64,000 nt of DNA, from contig JAEUTY010000016.1 of NCBI GenBank assembly GCA_016787805.1, positions 1 to 64,000 of the forward strand, read 5' to 3'. The position numbers and the translations under genes are program-made. Shown piece by piece: positions 1 to 9,761 of this stretch (its first letter is position 1; each line of letters begins with the position of its first letter). This DNA comes from Flavobacterium sp. Lineage in GTDB: Bacteria > Bacteroidota > Bacteroidia > Flavobacteriales > Flavobacteriaceae. Under the pieces are notes generated by a model. It had not been told where the DNA came from, searched no databases, and saw only the letters and a program-made list of their open reading frames with translations.

Positions 1-1118
1 GAGTTTCTAACTAAAAGAATAGGAAAAGTCACTTTAAAAGCTTCAAAATTCGACTTTAGTTCTAACCAATAGGCAATTTCACCACCGCCACCAATGTAGC
101 ATAAATTAGGTAAAATTACTTCTTGGTACAATGGTCGTAAAATTACATTCGGACTGAATTTCTCTGGATGATTTTCTAGTTCACTTATAATTTCTTCGGA
201 AGTAAATTCAATTTTAGTGGTATTGACTTTGAATTTTCCGTTTTCAAAAACAATCCGTTCTCTCAGATTGTCTTCAATATAAAACAAATTAATCTCACGC
301 GGATTGACTTGAATCGTATAATCGTTCAATTGGCGAATCGTTTCAGAAACATTTTGATAAGAGGTTTGATTCAGCAATTCTTCTTTGATATAAGGAATGA
401 ACAATTGCTTCAACGCTGTCGAATCTCCATCAAGAATAACCAATCCTTCGTTTTTAAATAATTCATTGGCTAAAAAGCGCGTAGCATCAGCCAAATTGGA
501 ATGTTCTAAATAACTTTTTTGAAATAATTCTCGTAAGAATGTAGCGTTGTCACCTATTCCTAATTCATCGGAAAATTGTTTTAAAACATCTTCCAAAACA
601 TCAGTTGAAAGTCGACCCACTGGTCCAAAACTCTCTCTATTCCATTTGATTTTTTTATCTCTAAAATTGAAATAATTAATTTCATCAAAATCGTGATCTT
701 CTGTCGCCATCCAATATATTGGTACAAAATTGAAGTCAGGATAAGCCAGCTTTAATTCTTTACACAAATTAATGGTTGAAATAATTTTATATAAAAAATA
801 CAATGGTCCAGTAAACAAATTCAATTGATGTCCAGTAGTAATGGTGAAAGTGTTGGAATGATTTAAAAGTTGAATATTCTTCGATGTAGCTTCAGAGACT
901 TCAAAATTGAGGTATTGTTTTTCCAATTCAGCAACTAAAACTTGTCTTTTGAAATTGTCATTAAAGTTCGTGTCTTTTTCCTCAATTTGAGCTTTAAAGT
1001 TTTCAATTCTCGGGAAACGATTGTACAATGGCTTTAACTCTGGCTTTTCATCTAAATAATCGACAATTAATTTAGTGAAATAACCCGAATTTTGATACGT
1101 TATACAGTCGTTTGGCAT
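1..1118 (-). CDS. bshC: Bacillithiol biosynthesis cysteine-adding enzyme BshC, N-terminal part
   Basis: The reading frame starts with ATG at 1118 on the minus strand and stays open to the left edge, giving about 372 residues. The usual BshC length is roughly 530, so the C-terminal third lies outside. The protein has the BshC hallmark TTGHQLNLFTGPLYFLYK near residue 100, then PIYWMATEDHDFDEI and, close to the edge, VTFPILLVRN. BshC adds cysteine to GlcN-malate in the last step of bacillithiol synthesis, the low-molecular-weight thiol of many Bacteroidetes and Firmicutes. It acts in the cytosol. It is divergent from the next gene and no partner genes (bshA/bshB) are in view. Assignment is firm from the motifs; it is truncated only by the window edge. 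Confidence 0.93.
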   Translation of the reverse strand, partial: MPNDCITYQNSGYFTKLIVDYLDEKPELKPLYNRFPRIENFKAQIEEKDTNFNDNFKRQVLVAELEKQYLNFEVSEATSKNIQLLNHSNTFTITTGHQLNLFTGPLYFLYKIISTINLCKELKLAYPDFNFVPIYWMATEDHDFDEINYFNFRDKKIKWNRESFGPVGRLSTDVLEDVLKQFSDELGIGDNATFLRELFQKSYLEHSNLADATRFLANELFKNEGLVILDGDSTALKQLFIPYIKEELLNQTSYQNVSETIRQLNDYTIQVNPREINLFYIEDNLRERIVFENGKFKVNTTKIEFTSEEIISELENHPEKFSPNVILRPLYQEVILPNLCYIGGGGEIAYWLELKSNFEAFKVTFPILLVRN

Positions 1119-1228
1119 GAATTTGAAATTTTAGTAAAAATACAGAAAATAAAAATAGTGAAAAGTGGTTTAACATATGCTTAGCAAACAAAAATAGTAC
1201 ATCACATGTAGTTTGTACAAATTTTTCT

Positions 1229-1236
1229 TACATTTG
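1229..1236 (+). promoter_or_regulatory. -7 promoter box TACATTTG
   Basis: TACATTTG fits the Bacteroidetes sigma-ABfr -7 consensus TAnnTTTG and lies 18 nt before the ATG at 1255. The upstream TTTG (1212-1215) is closer than the usual ~19 nt spacing, so the -33 part is uncertain. Confidence 0.5.
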
Positions 1237-1254
1237 AGTTAAAAATTGCTAGTT

Positions 1255-2700
1255 ATGAAACAATTATCTCTTTTTTTGGTTTTGGTTTCATTGTATTCTA
1301 CTGCTCAAGTAGTTCGTGTTGAACCTCAAAATTTTTCATCTATTTATAGTTTTGGTGGAAATGGAAGCTTCAATGATAATGAAATAGCAATCATAGGCTA
1401 TGACGCCCTGTTACCTGCTGGAATTCCAAAAACTTACCTTTTCAACATGGCTTCTGAAATTACTGCCAACGGTTTTTTAAATTCACCTGAACCAAATCAA
1501 AATTTTGCTGGATCAATTGAAATGACCAACGACTATCTTTTTGTGGGTTCAACTGCAAATGATACGAATGTAACTAACGGTGGCGCTGTATATGTGTATA
1601 AAAAAGTAAGCGGAAATTGGCAGTATTTACTCAAATTACAACCTCCAACACAGTCAGAAAATGATCGATTTGGTTCCAATATTGCTTTTCACGATAATCA
1701 ATTGTTTGTCACTGCCTCTGGTTATGATAGTAATGGTAGTAGCACAGTAAACAATGGTGGCGTTTATCATTATTATCTATCGTCAAATGATACGTTTAGT
1801 TTTGTCCAAATTATGACTGGAAATCAATCGGATTTTGGTTTTGGTGATTTATTGGATTTCGAAAACAATATGATGGTTACTACTTCCGACGGAGATATAA
1901 CCGATACAGTTTACACCTACAAACAAGGCGATGTAAGTTGGTTGTTGTTTAATGCCATTCAAATGCCTGTTTTTACCAGTAGTAATGTGAACGTTTTGGC
2001 TTCTAATCGAGTGAGTTTTTCAAATAATAAATTGTATTTGTATCACTTAGATGAAATCCCCAATTGGCCTACTTTTAATGGTAAGAAAATCAAAATTTAC
2101 GATTGGTCGGATGCACAATTACAATGGAATTTCTCAGAAGATTTTTATTTTCAAGATGGTGATTATTATGAATACAAAGTAAAAGTAAGAGGCAATAATA
2201 TGTACCTCATTCCTGTTGGATGGTATTTTTTGCTAATCGAACGGAAAAATCCAGTATTTCATTACAAATTTGATGGTGCTTCATGGAATTATTTCGATAG
2301 TTACACAGGAATGAGCACGGTTACAAACGATTCTTTCGGGTATTTTACAGTTGCCAAAGGCAATAAAGCGCTCTTTGGAAATGTCCAAGAACATTGGAGT
2401 TTTATGGCGCTTCCACCCAACGGAGGAGCCTATATGTTAGACAATACTTTAGATACAAATGAATTTGTCAATCAAAATATAATACTATTTCCTAATCCAA
2501 CTAACGGAATCATTTCAATTGCATCAACCAATTCTGAACTCGCTCAAGTTCAGCTATATGATTGTCTTGGAAAATTGGTTAAAATTCAAAATTCAAACTT
2601 TGATACAATTGATTTGAGTAATTTGAGTTCAGGAATTTATTTTTGCAAGATAACCGATAATTTCGGAGAATTAGAAATCAAAAAAATCATCAAAAAATAA
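1255..2700 (+). CDS. Secreted beta-propeller-like protein with T9SS type A sorting domain
   Basis: A protein of 481 residues. The start is placed at ATG 1255 rather than the upstream in-frame TTG at 1246, because a clean signal peptide (MKQLSLFLVLVSLYSTAQ) begins there. The body has FG-GAP-like phrases such as NGGAVYVYKK and ENDRFGSNIAF, which suggest a beta-propeller. The last ~75 residues are a type A T9SS sorting domain: FPNPTNGIISI, then VQLYDCLGKLV, then LSSGIYFCKI and a basic tail EIKKIIKK. It is therefore expected to cross the outer membrane by T9SS and be surface-attached or released. Substrate or ligand is not evident. It stands alone between bshC and the dioxygenase gene. Confidence 0.85.
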   Translation: MKQLSLFLVLVSLYSTAQVVRVEPQNFSSIYSFGGNGSFNDNEIAIIGYDALLPAGIPKTYLFNMASEITANGFLNSPEPNQNFAGSIEMTNDYLFVGSTANDTNVTNGGAVYVYKKVSGNWQYLLKLQPPTQSENDRFGSNIAFHDNQLFVTASGYDSNGSSTVNNGGVYHYYLSSNDTFSFVQIMTGNQSDFGFGDLLDFENNMMVTTSDGDITDTVYTYKQGDVSWLLFNAIQMPVFTSSNVNVLASNRVSFSNNKLYLYHLDEIPNWPTFNGKKIKIYDWSDAQLQWNFSEDFYFQDGDYYEYKVKVRGNNMYLIPVGWYFLLIERKNPVFHYKFDGASWNYFDSYTGMSTVTNDSFGYFTVAKGNKALFGNVQEHWSFMALPPNGGAYMLDNTLDTNEFVNQNIILFPNPTNGIISIASTNSELAQVQLYDCLGKLVKIQNSNFDTIDLSNLSSGIYFCKITDNFGELEIKKIIKK

Positions 2701-2712
2701 ATTTCAAATTTT

Positions 2713-2826
2713 GGGCGTGCCCTTTGGGTCGGGCTGTTCGCTGTATCTTTTGCTCACAGGTTTTTCGTTAACAGAAAAATTGAAGAAAGCAAAAGGATGC
2801 CGCTTCCATCCCTCACGCAGCAGCGC
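2713..2826 (+). repeat. Intergenic flavobacterial repeat-like element (GGGCGTGCCC ... CCATCCCTCACGC)
   Basis: This stretch starts with GGGCGTGCCCTTTGGGTCGG and ends with GCTTCCATCCCTCACGCAGC. It is clearly richer in G+C than the flanking DNA. I recognise this wording from intergenic positions in other Bacteroidetes genomes, where it is often mistranslated as a small protein. There is one copy here. Function is unknown; the short frame over it lacks a ribosome binding site and looks spurious. Confidence 0.55.
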
Positions 2827-2891
2827 TTATAAGAACTTTGTATGTAAATTACTATTTTCGTACTTTATTTACAACACTAGTTACTATTTCA

Positions 2892-3794
2892 ATGAAAACC
2901 CACTTGATTACCAATTTTTGGAAACGTACACTTACTTCTACTAGCGAAACATCAACTTGGGCTGAAGAAGTAGCATTTTTATATCAATCGGGAATTAGTT
3001 TAGAAGTAGCAATAGCATATTTATGCACAGAGAAACCAAATCTGGAAGATTTTATACGTTGGATTCAACAACAAACTAAATCCACTTCTTTTTTGATAGA
3101 AAAATATGAGGATGTTTTAACTTCTGAGGATATTGCTTTTTGGAATCAAAACGGATATATTGTTTTAAAAAATGCCATTTCAAAAGAGGATTGTGAGCAT
3201 GCAAGAAATGCCATTTGGAAATTTTTAGACAAAAGTTTAGATGACGAACAATCATGGTATATACAACATCCGCAACAGAGAGGTTTAATGGTACAATTTT
3301 CAGATCATCCAGCGCTAAACAAAAACAGAGAATCGGTTCGAATACAAAAGGCTTACGAGCAATTGTACCAATCCAACACCATTTACAACACCATTGATAA
3401 AGTCAGTTTTAATCCACCCATATCCAAAAATTATAGTTTTATGGGAAGCGACTTGCATTGGGATGTGAGTTTGCATTTACCGATTCCATTTCGTTTGCAA
3501 GGATTGATTTACCTTTCAGACTGTGGACCAAATGACGGTGCTTTTCATTGTGTTCCGGGCTTTCATAATGAAATTGAGAATTGGATAAGAAGTGTTCCTC
3601 ACAATGTCAATCCGAGAGAATACGCTTTACAAACATTGCAACCCATACCGATTATTGGTGAAGCTGGAGATATGGTCATTTGGCATCAAGCTTTACCACA
3701 TTGCGCCACCGCCAATTACGGTAAATCACCAAGAATGGTGCAATATTTAACTTATTTTCCCAATGAATATAAGGAGTCAGAAGTTTGGATTTAA
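2892..3794 (+). CDS. Phytanoyl-CoA dioxygenase (PhyH) family protein
   Basis: A 300-residue protein if started at ATG 2892; an upstream in-frame ATG at 2838 would add 18 residues that look like translated leader. The Fe(II)/2-oxoglutarate dioxygenase core begins near residue 85 (NGYIVLKNAISKEDCEHAR). The metal triad is visible as H189-W-D191 (SDLHWDVSLHLP) and H270 (LPHCAT), with a later Arg in GKSPRMVQY that can bind 2-oxoglutarate. GLIYLSDCGPNDGAFHCVPG is the typical PhyH strand pair. It is cytosolic, and its substrate cannot be read from the sequence. The N-terminal ~80 residues are not part of the core fold. Family assignment is firm, specificity unknown. Confidence 0.83.
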   Translation: MKTHLITNFWKRTLTSTSETSTWAEEVAFLYQSGISLEVAIAYLCTEKPNLEDFIRWIQQQTKSTSFLIEKYEDVLTSEDIAFWNQNGYIVLKNAISKEDCEHARNAIWKFLDKSLDDEQSWYIQHPQQRGLMVQFSDHPALNKNRESVRIQKAYEQLYQSNTIYNTIDKVSFNPPISKNYSFMGSDLHWDVSLHLPIPFRLQGLIYLSDCGPNDGAFHCVPGFHNEIENWIRSVPHNVNPREYALQTLQPIPIIGEAGDMVIWHQALPHCATANYGKSPRMVQYLTYFPNEYKESEVWI

Positions 3795-3795
3795 A

Positions 3796-6700
3796 TTAGC
3801 GCTTCAACGCAAAATGACCTTTATGAACACGTCCATCTTCTCTAACAACCACAAACCAGTAATCGTCGGAAGGAAGTTCTTGTCCGTTATATTTCCCATC
3901 CCAACCTATTGAAGTTGAGTTCATGCTCGTAATAAACTTACCCATTCTATCAAAGATTTTAATCGTTAAATTGGGTTCGTTTTCAGAAAATTTGATTCGC
4001 CAATAATCATGATTATTGTCTGTGTTTGGAGTAAAATATTTAGGATAATTGAGCAAAAATACATCACTATTAACAATTCCACATCCATTTTTATCTTTTA
4101 CAAAAACAGTGTAAATACCAGCAGTTAAATTTGAAAATTGATTACTGTCTTGGTAAAGAAGACCATCTAATGAGTATTCGTAATTGCCAGTAACATTATC
4201 TGTGCCAGTTACGTTTACTGTAATAATGTTCTCATTATCAGTCCAGTCAAGAGTTTCAATATTAGTTATTGTGGCGTAGTTTGATAAAAATACCGAGAAC
4301 ATTTTTGTTGAAGAACAAATTAACCCTAAAATGTGATTTTCCGTCACAGTTACCGAATAATTACCCGCTTGAGTAATGGTTATAAATCTAGTTGTCTCGC
4401 CAGTTGACCACAAATAGCTATCGTAGCCAAAACCAGCATCAATGACTATGTTTTTATTTAAGCATAATGGATAAGTGTCCTCCATGTAAATTTCTGGCGA
4501 GTTTATAAAACTAATTTTTAACTGAACCACCTTATAACAACCTGCTGCAGACATTACCCTCACATATACTATATTGTTTGTGTTCGACATAGTAAAAGCT
4601 GTCGTATTTGTTATCTGATTAGCAGATAATTGATTTTCAGCTCCCAATAATGTGGTGTAATAGCCAAAAAGGTAGTTGGTTGGTGTAGAAATTAGATCGT
4701 CATTGTAATCAGTTAAATCAATATTCTCTGTACCATCATTCAGGTTGTCGCATACAGTTGTTTGATAGTCATTGGGTGTTGGAATTGGCAAAAAAGTATT
4801 ATAAATATATGCAGTACTGATATTAGTGATGCAATTTGGGTTTTTCTTAACAGCAATATTATAATTTGCGCCACCAACTAAGTTTGCTAAAACATTATTT
4901 GAAGACCACGTTAAACCTCCATCAAAACTGAATAAATCACCTGGAGTGTTAATAGTAATTGATGCGTATTTACCACAATCAGGCTGATCTATGGTAAATT
5001 CTGGATATAAAGAGGAGAAGTCCTGTAGATTTAAAAAAACGTAATTTGACTCACAGTTTGTTCCATTTCTTACTTTTATGTAATAATACCCCGAGCTAAT
5101 ATTATTCAGCGTTGGATTAGTTGTCCATGTTGAACCGCCATCAAAACTATATTCCGTAGCTGTGCTAGTTATTGTTATACTTCCATTGTTTCCGCATGTT
5201 GGGTTTGAAATAACCGATATTGGATCGGGCAAAGCAACAAAGTTAAGATTGATATAAATATAATTTGAAGTACACCCTAAACTATTTTTTATCATTATTA
5301 AATAGGTTCCAGAATTCAAATTACTGAAAGTTGGACTTGTTTGCCATGTAAAGCCACCGTCGTTACTGTATTGATCTGCAACAGAATTCACGGTAATTTC
5401 CCCAGCAGTACCACAAACTGGTTGGATTACTGTATATGAAGGATCCGGTAAATAGTAAGTGTCTAGAAATACTTGTACCGGTAATGAATTACAATTCACA
5501 GCATTTCTAAATAAGATAGAATAATATCCTGAAGGTAAATTTTTGGTTGGACTAGTTTGCCAAGTTAATCCACCATCAAAACTATATTCATTAGCAATTG
5601 TAGTTATTGTTATACTTCCATCTATGCCACAAGTGGGATTTACTTTGGTGAAAGTTGGTGATTGATTGAGTGAAAAGGTATATATATAAACATATTGACT
5701 ATAAGATTCACAGCTTAAAGATTCTCTAACTTTAATCGTATAATAGCCCGGAGCTAGATTTGTTGCTGTTGGATTGGTCGTCCAAGTAGTACCATTATCA
5801 AAACTGTATTCCGTTGCCGTTGTTGTTATAGTAATTGAGCCTCCAGTTCCACATGTTGGTTGTACCGTTGTGTAACTTGGATAGTTTAAATAAATTGCGT
5901 TGATGTAAACCGTTTGTGAGGCAGATTGACAACCTACAGCATCTTTTATTTTAATTTGATAATAGCCAGGTGTTAAATTATTTGCAGTAGGGTTTGTGTT
6001 CCAAGTTACTCCATCATCAAAGCTATATTCTGTTGCTATAGGAGAAGTTATGGTAATTGATCCCAATGTAGTGCATGATGTAGGTTGTGATACTACATAA
6101 CTTGAACCATTTAGAAGCTGTGGTTCCGTTATTAAAACGCCGTTAGCAGAGGAAATACAACCATTGGGAGTTTTAATTTTAATATAATATGAACCTACTG
6201 GTAAAAGTGATTTTGTTGGTGACGACTGCCACGTAACACCATCATCAAAGCTATACTCAAATCCTGGGGTTGTGATTGTTATTGTTCCTGTTGGTGTAAC
6301 GCAGTTAGGTTGAATAGTTGTATAATTTGGTGGTGGAATTGTATTGTTTACTGTTACACTTGTACTGATAAAACAGGTTGACCCATCGGTGATTTTTACA
6401 CTATATTGACCTATATTGGTTGCAAAAGATGGCACACTGTAAGTACTATTTGTTGCACCGGATATTGCAATTCCATTAAAATACCATTGGTAACTTACAG
6501 CTGGACTAAAAGTGGTTGTTAAGTTAGCTGTTAAAACTAAATTGTTATCACAAAAAAAACCAGATTGACTTACATTTACACCAAATGCAGCCGATGTATT
6601 GAGTAATAAATTATCAAAATAAAAATAAGGAGCATAACTTCCATTTGACCAATTGTATTTTGGAGGTAATTCACATGGGCTACCTAAAATGATTGTATTT

Positions 6701-7350
6701 ATATCAACAGTCGGAGTAAAAAATATATTTAAAACTCCCCAATTTCCAATAGGTGTGTAATTTACTCTGCCTAAAATTATCCAACTAGAATTGTATTCAG
6801 ATGGACATCCAGTTGTTTCTAATGGAAACGTTGTACACGATGGCCTTCCATATAAAACAATGTCAATTGGACCATAATAAATAACACCGCCATTTCCCAA
6901 ACTTACATCACTAGTTGCTGGTTTAGAAGCAATGTTGAAAGTGAGTTGATAATTGGTTCCAGCTAACATTGGAGTTGTAAGACAAGCACCAAGATATTCT
7001 TGCCATCCCTCAACAAAAAATGCCCCTACTGCTGCATTACCATCAGGAAAAGGCGTCATTCCAGCATTATTTAAATAGCCACACGAGTTGAAGTAATCTG
7101 TTGTTGGTGTGCTAGCTTGCTGCCATTGTGAAGAATTATTTAATTGCGAAATGCTATTAGGACAACTTGTGTAGCTTTCAAAAGAAGGATTAGGTATAAT
7201 TGATGGTATTGAAGTAGTTGGTCCACAATTGCAATCGCTATCATTTAAATCAATTTTCCCATCGTTATCATCATCAATTCCATTATTACAATTTTCTTGA
7301 CTGTAAGTGACTAAACTAAAAAAAAATAAAAGGACTATGTAGTATCTCAT
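3796..7350 (-). CDS. Large surface protein with SprB-like repeats and T9SS type B (gliding-associated) C-terminus
   Basis: A protein of 1184 residues with signal peptide (MRYYIVLLFFFSLVTYSQ), then a Cys/Asp-rich calcium-type motif (CNNGIDDDNDGKIDLNDSDC). A jelly-roll-like region and an Ig-like segment follow. Seven repeats of about 70-75 residues are each centred on a phrase like EYSFDDGVTWQTSPT and separated by PxCG, close to the repeats of SprB-type adhesins. The last ~85 residues (YFTPNTDNNHDYWRI ... IFDRMGKFI ... GWDGKYNGQELPSDDYWF) are the type B T9SS sorting domain, often called gliding motility-associated C-terminal domain. A cell-surface adhesin or filament is the likely role. It is convergent with the dioxygenase gene, with 1 nt between them. 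Confidence 0.9.
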   Translation of the reverse strand: MRYYIVLLFFFSLVTYSQENCNNGIDDDNDGKIDLNDSDCNCGPTTSIPSIIPNPSFESYTSCPNSISQLNNSSQWQQASTPTTDYFNSCGYLNNAGMTPFPDGNAAVGAFFVEGWQEYLGACLTTPMLAGTNYQLTFNIASKPATSDVSLGNGGVIYYGPIDIVLYGRPSCTTFPLETTGCPSEYNSSWIILGRVNYTPIGNWGVLNIFFTPTVDINTIILGSPCELPPKYNWSNGSYAPYFYFDNLLLNTSAAFGVNVSQSGFFCDNNLVLTANLTTTFSPAVSYQWYFNGIAISGATNSTYSVPSFATNIGQYSVKITDGSTCFISTSVTVNNTIPPPNYTTIQPNCVTPTGTITITTPGFEYSFDDGVTWQSSPTKSLLPVGSYYIKIKTPNGCISSANGVLITEPQLLNGSSYVVSQPTSCTTLGSITITSPIATEYSFDDGVTWNTNPTANNLTPGYYQIKIKDAVGCQSASQTVYINAIYLNYPSYTTVQPTCGTGGSITITTTATEYSFDNGTTWTTNPTATNLAPGYYTIKVRESLSCESYSQYVYIYTFSLNQSPTFTKVNPTCGIDGSITITTIANEYSFDGGLTWQTSPTKNLPSGYYSILFRNAVNCNSLPVQVFLDTYYLPDPSYTVIQPVCGTAGEITVNSVADQYSNDGGFTWQTSPTFSNLNSGTYLIMIKNSLGCTSNYIYINLNFVALPDPISVISNPTCGNNGSITITSTATEYSFDGGSTWTTNPTLNNISSGYYYIKVRNGTNCESNYVFLNLQDFSSLYPEFTIDQPDCGKYASITINTPGDLFSFDGGLTWSSNNVLANLVGGANYNIAVKKNPNCITNISTAYIYNTFLPIPTPNDYQTTVCDNLNDGTENIDLTDYNDDLISTPTNYLFGYYTTLLGAENQLSANQITNTTAFTMSNTNNIVYVRVMSAAGCYKVVQLKISFINSPEIYMEDTYPLCLNKNIVIDAGFGYDSYLWSTGETTRFITITQAGNYSVTVTENHILGLICSSTKMFSVFLSNYATITNIETLDWTDNENIITVNVTGTDNVTGNYEYSLDGLLYQDSNQFSNLTAGIYTVFVKDKNGCGIVNSDVFLLNYPKYFTPNTDNNHDYWRIKFSENEPNLTIKIFDRMGKFITSMNSTSIGWDGKYNGQELPSDDYWFVVVREDGRVHKGHFALKR

Positions 7351-7435
7351 GGCGCGTAGACTTTTAACATTGGTAAAAATATAAAAAATAGTTAATCATT
7401 AAAATTTATTCTCTAATTTTCTTGTTAAAGTTGAA

Positions 7436-7443
7436 TACTTTTG
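7436..7443 (+). promoter_or_regulatory. -7 promoter box TACTTTTG
   Basis: TACTTTTG matches TAnnTTTG. It lies inside the longest possible reading frame of the downstream gene. Transcription from it would begin after the first TTG (7422), so it argues for the TTG at 7461 as the true start. Confidence 0.55.
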
Positions 7444-7460
7444 CAAAAAAAACTATTCAC

Positions 7461-9647
7461 TTGAAAAAATTGCTTCTAATAACTCCTCCATTTACTCAAT
7501 TAAATACGCCTTATCCAGCAACGGCTTATTTGAAAGGGTTTTTGAATACCAAAAGCATTCCTTCCTTTCAAATGGATTTGGGTATCGAAGTGATTTTGGA
7601 ATTGTTTTCTTCTAAAGGGTTACAGGCTATTTTTTCAACTAACGATGTCCAACTTGCTACTACAAATTGTCAGCGTATTTTTTCTTTAAAAAATGAATAC
7701 ATAAAAACAATTGATGTTGTTATAACTTTTCTTCAAGGCAAAAATCCGTCGTTAGCACGTCAAATATGTAGTGGTAATTTTATTCCCGAAGCTTCTCGTT
7801 TTGAACAATTAGATGACATGGAATGGGCTTTTGGTACTATGGGAATGCAAGACAAAGCCAAACATTTAGCTACTTTGTATTTGGAAGATTTGTCTGATTT
7901 TATAGTCGAATGTATTGATGAAAATTTTGGTTTTAGCCGCTATGCCGAACGATTGGGTAGAAGCGCTAACTCATTTGACGAATTGTACCAACATTTGAAT
8001 CAACAACCTACTTATATTGATACCATCACACTTCAAATTTTAAATGAGAGAATCGAAGAAATCCAACCTAAGTTGATCTGTTTTTCGGTTCCATTTCCGG
8101 GAAATTTATACAGTGCTTTTCGATGTGCTCAATACGTAAAAAAACAGTTTCCAAAAATTAAAATAGCGATGGGAGGCGGTTTTCCCAATACTGAATTACG
8201 CGATTTGAAAGACAAACGCGTTTTCGAATTCTTTGATTTTATTACCTTGGATGATGGTGAACTTCCAATAGAACTACTTTATAGTTCTGTTTGTCAGACT
8301 GCGCCTGTCGAAGTCCTTTTTAAACGTACTTTTCTTCTTGAAAATAATGAGGTTGTCTACAAAAATAATGCGACTCAACCCGATTACAAACACAGTGAAG
8401 TAGGAACGCCAGATTATTCGGATTTGTTCTTGGACAATTATATTTCAGTAATCGAAATGGCCAATCCAATGCACAGTTTGTGGAGTGATGGTCGTTGGAA
8501 CAAACTCACCATGGCACACGGTTGCTATTGGGGAAAATGTACGTTTTGCGATATTTCACTCGATTACATAAAATTATACGAACCTATCGCAGCCAAGATT
8601 TTGGTTGACCGAATGGAAGAGCTCATTGCGCAAACAGGTGAAAATGGTTTTCATTTTGTTGATGAAGCCGCTCCACCAGCTTTAATGCGTGAGGTAGCTT
8701 TAGAGATTATACGTCGTAAAATTGTTGTAAGTTGGTGGACGAACATTCGATTTGAAAAAAGTTTCACTACCGATTTGTGTCTTTTATTAAAAACCTCGGG
8801 TTGTATTGCGGTTTCAGGTGGATTGGAAGTGGCTTCCGATCGATTATTACAATTAATTAAAAAAGGCGTGACGGTTGAACAAGTAGCCCAAGTTACGCGT
8901 AATTTTACCGAATCGGGAATTATGGTTCACGCGTATTTGATGTACGGGTATCCTACGCAAACGGTGCAAGAAACCATTGATAGTTTGGAAATGGTGCGCC
9001 AATTATTTGAAGTGGGAATTCTGCAAAGCGGATTTTGGCATCAGTTTGCTATGACCGCGCATTCGCCAGTAGGTATGTTTCCAGAAGAATTTGGCGTGAT
9101 TCCTGAGTTGAACGACATTACATTTGCTAATAACGACATTCATTTTAAAGATAAAACTGGCATCGACCACGACAAGTTTAGTTTTGGTTTGAAAAAATCA
9201 CTCTACAATTTTATGCACGGAATTGGTTTTGATTTTGAGCTGAATGAATGGTTCGATTTTAAAATTCCGAGAACCACAATCGCTCCTGATTATATTGTTT
9301 CATGTTTGGAAAAAGAAAATGATTTTATTTTAAAGTCATCAGCCAAAGTCGTTTGGATAGGAGGAAAGCCATTGACATCCACATTTACCAAATCTAAAAA
9401 AAGCAATTCTTGGGAAATGATGCAACTCATTTTTCACGAAAAAACTCAATCGTTTGACATCATTTTTGAAAAAGACAAAGGTGAATGGTTAATGAAAACC
9501 TTAAATTTAATTGCAGTTTCAAATGATAAGTTGCTTACAATAGTACAATTAAAAGAAGATTTCGAAATTTATTTTGATGATTTTGAACTCTTTTGGTTCT
9601 CAAAACCTATTGATAAATTAAGGCAGTTTGGCTTGTTGGTATTATAA
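7461..9647 (+). CDS. B12-binding-domain radical SAM protein
   Basis: About 728 residues from TTG 7461; the frame is open from TTG 7422, but that region holds the promoter box and no ATG. The N-terminus (KLLLITPPFTQLNTPYPATAYLKGFL) and PKLICFSVPFPGNLYSAF followed by IAMGGGFPNTEL form a cobalamin-binding-like Rossmann domain. The radical SAM cluster motif reads GCYWGKCTFC near residue 355, so the cysteines are spaced CX4CX2C rather than the usual CX3CX2C. It continues with ISLDY and a FVDEAAPP strand. The C-terminal ~250 residues are a family-specific extension. The substrate is unknown. It lies upstream of the carboxylase genes, on the same strand but 114 nt away, so a functional link is not shown. 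Confidence 0.85.
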   Translation: MKKLLLITPPFTQLNTPYPATAYLKGFLNTKSIPSFQMDLGIEVILELFSSKGLQAIFSTNDVQLATTNCQRIFSLKNEYIKTIDVVITFLQGKNPSLARQICSGNFIPEASRFEQLDDMEWAFGTMGMQDKAKHLATLYLEDLSDFIVECIDENFGFSRYAERLGRSANSFDELYQHLNQQPTYIDTITLQILNERIEEIQPKLICFSVPFPGNLYSAFRCAQYVKKQFPKIKIAMGGGFPNTELRDLKDKRVFEFFDFITLDDGELPIELLYSSVCQTAPVEVLFKRTFLLENNEVVYKNNATQPDYKHSEVGTPDYSDLFLDNYISVIEMANPMHSLWSDGRWNKLTMAHGCYWGKCTFCDISLDYIKLYEPIAAKILVDRMEELIAQTGENGFHFVDEAAPPALMREVALEIIRRKIVVSWWTNIRFEKSFTTDLCLLLKTSGCIAVSGGLEVASDRLLQLIKKGVTVEQVAQVTRNFTESGIMVHAYLMYGYPTQTVQETIDSLEMVRQLFEVGILQSGFWHQFAMTAHSPVGMFPEEFGVIPELNDITFANNDIHFKDKTGIDHDKFSFGLKKSLYNFMHGIGFDFELNEWFDFKIPRTTIAPDYIVSCLEKENDFILKSSAKVVWIGGKPLTSTFTKSKKSNSWEMMQLIFHEKTQSFDIIFEKDKGEWLMKTLNLIAVSNDKLLTIVQLKEDFEIYFDDFELFWFSKPIDKLRQFGLLVL

Positions 9648-9761
9648 ATCAATTATTATTAGTTTACTAATAACTATATTTAATTACCAATTTTTATGAG
9701 ATTTATCAGCTTCGAAAACGATTTCTTTTCCTAATTTTACTTCCAATAAAAAACAAGCCTT

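Noticed and set aside
2711-2944. A 77-codon open frame as a small gene
   Set aside because: It covers the intergenic repeat, has no plausible ribosome binding site and overlaps the dioxygenase gene in another frame.
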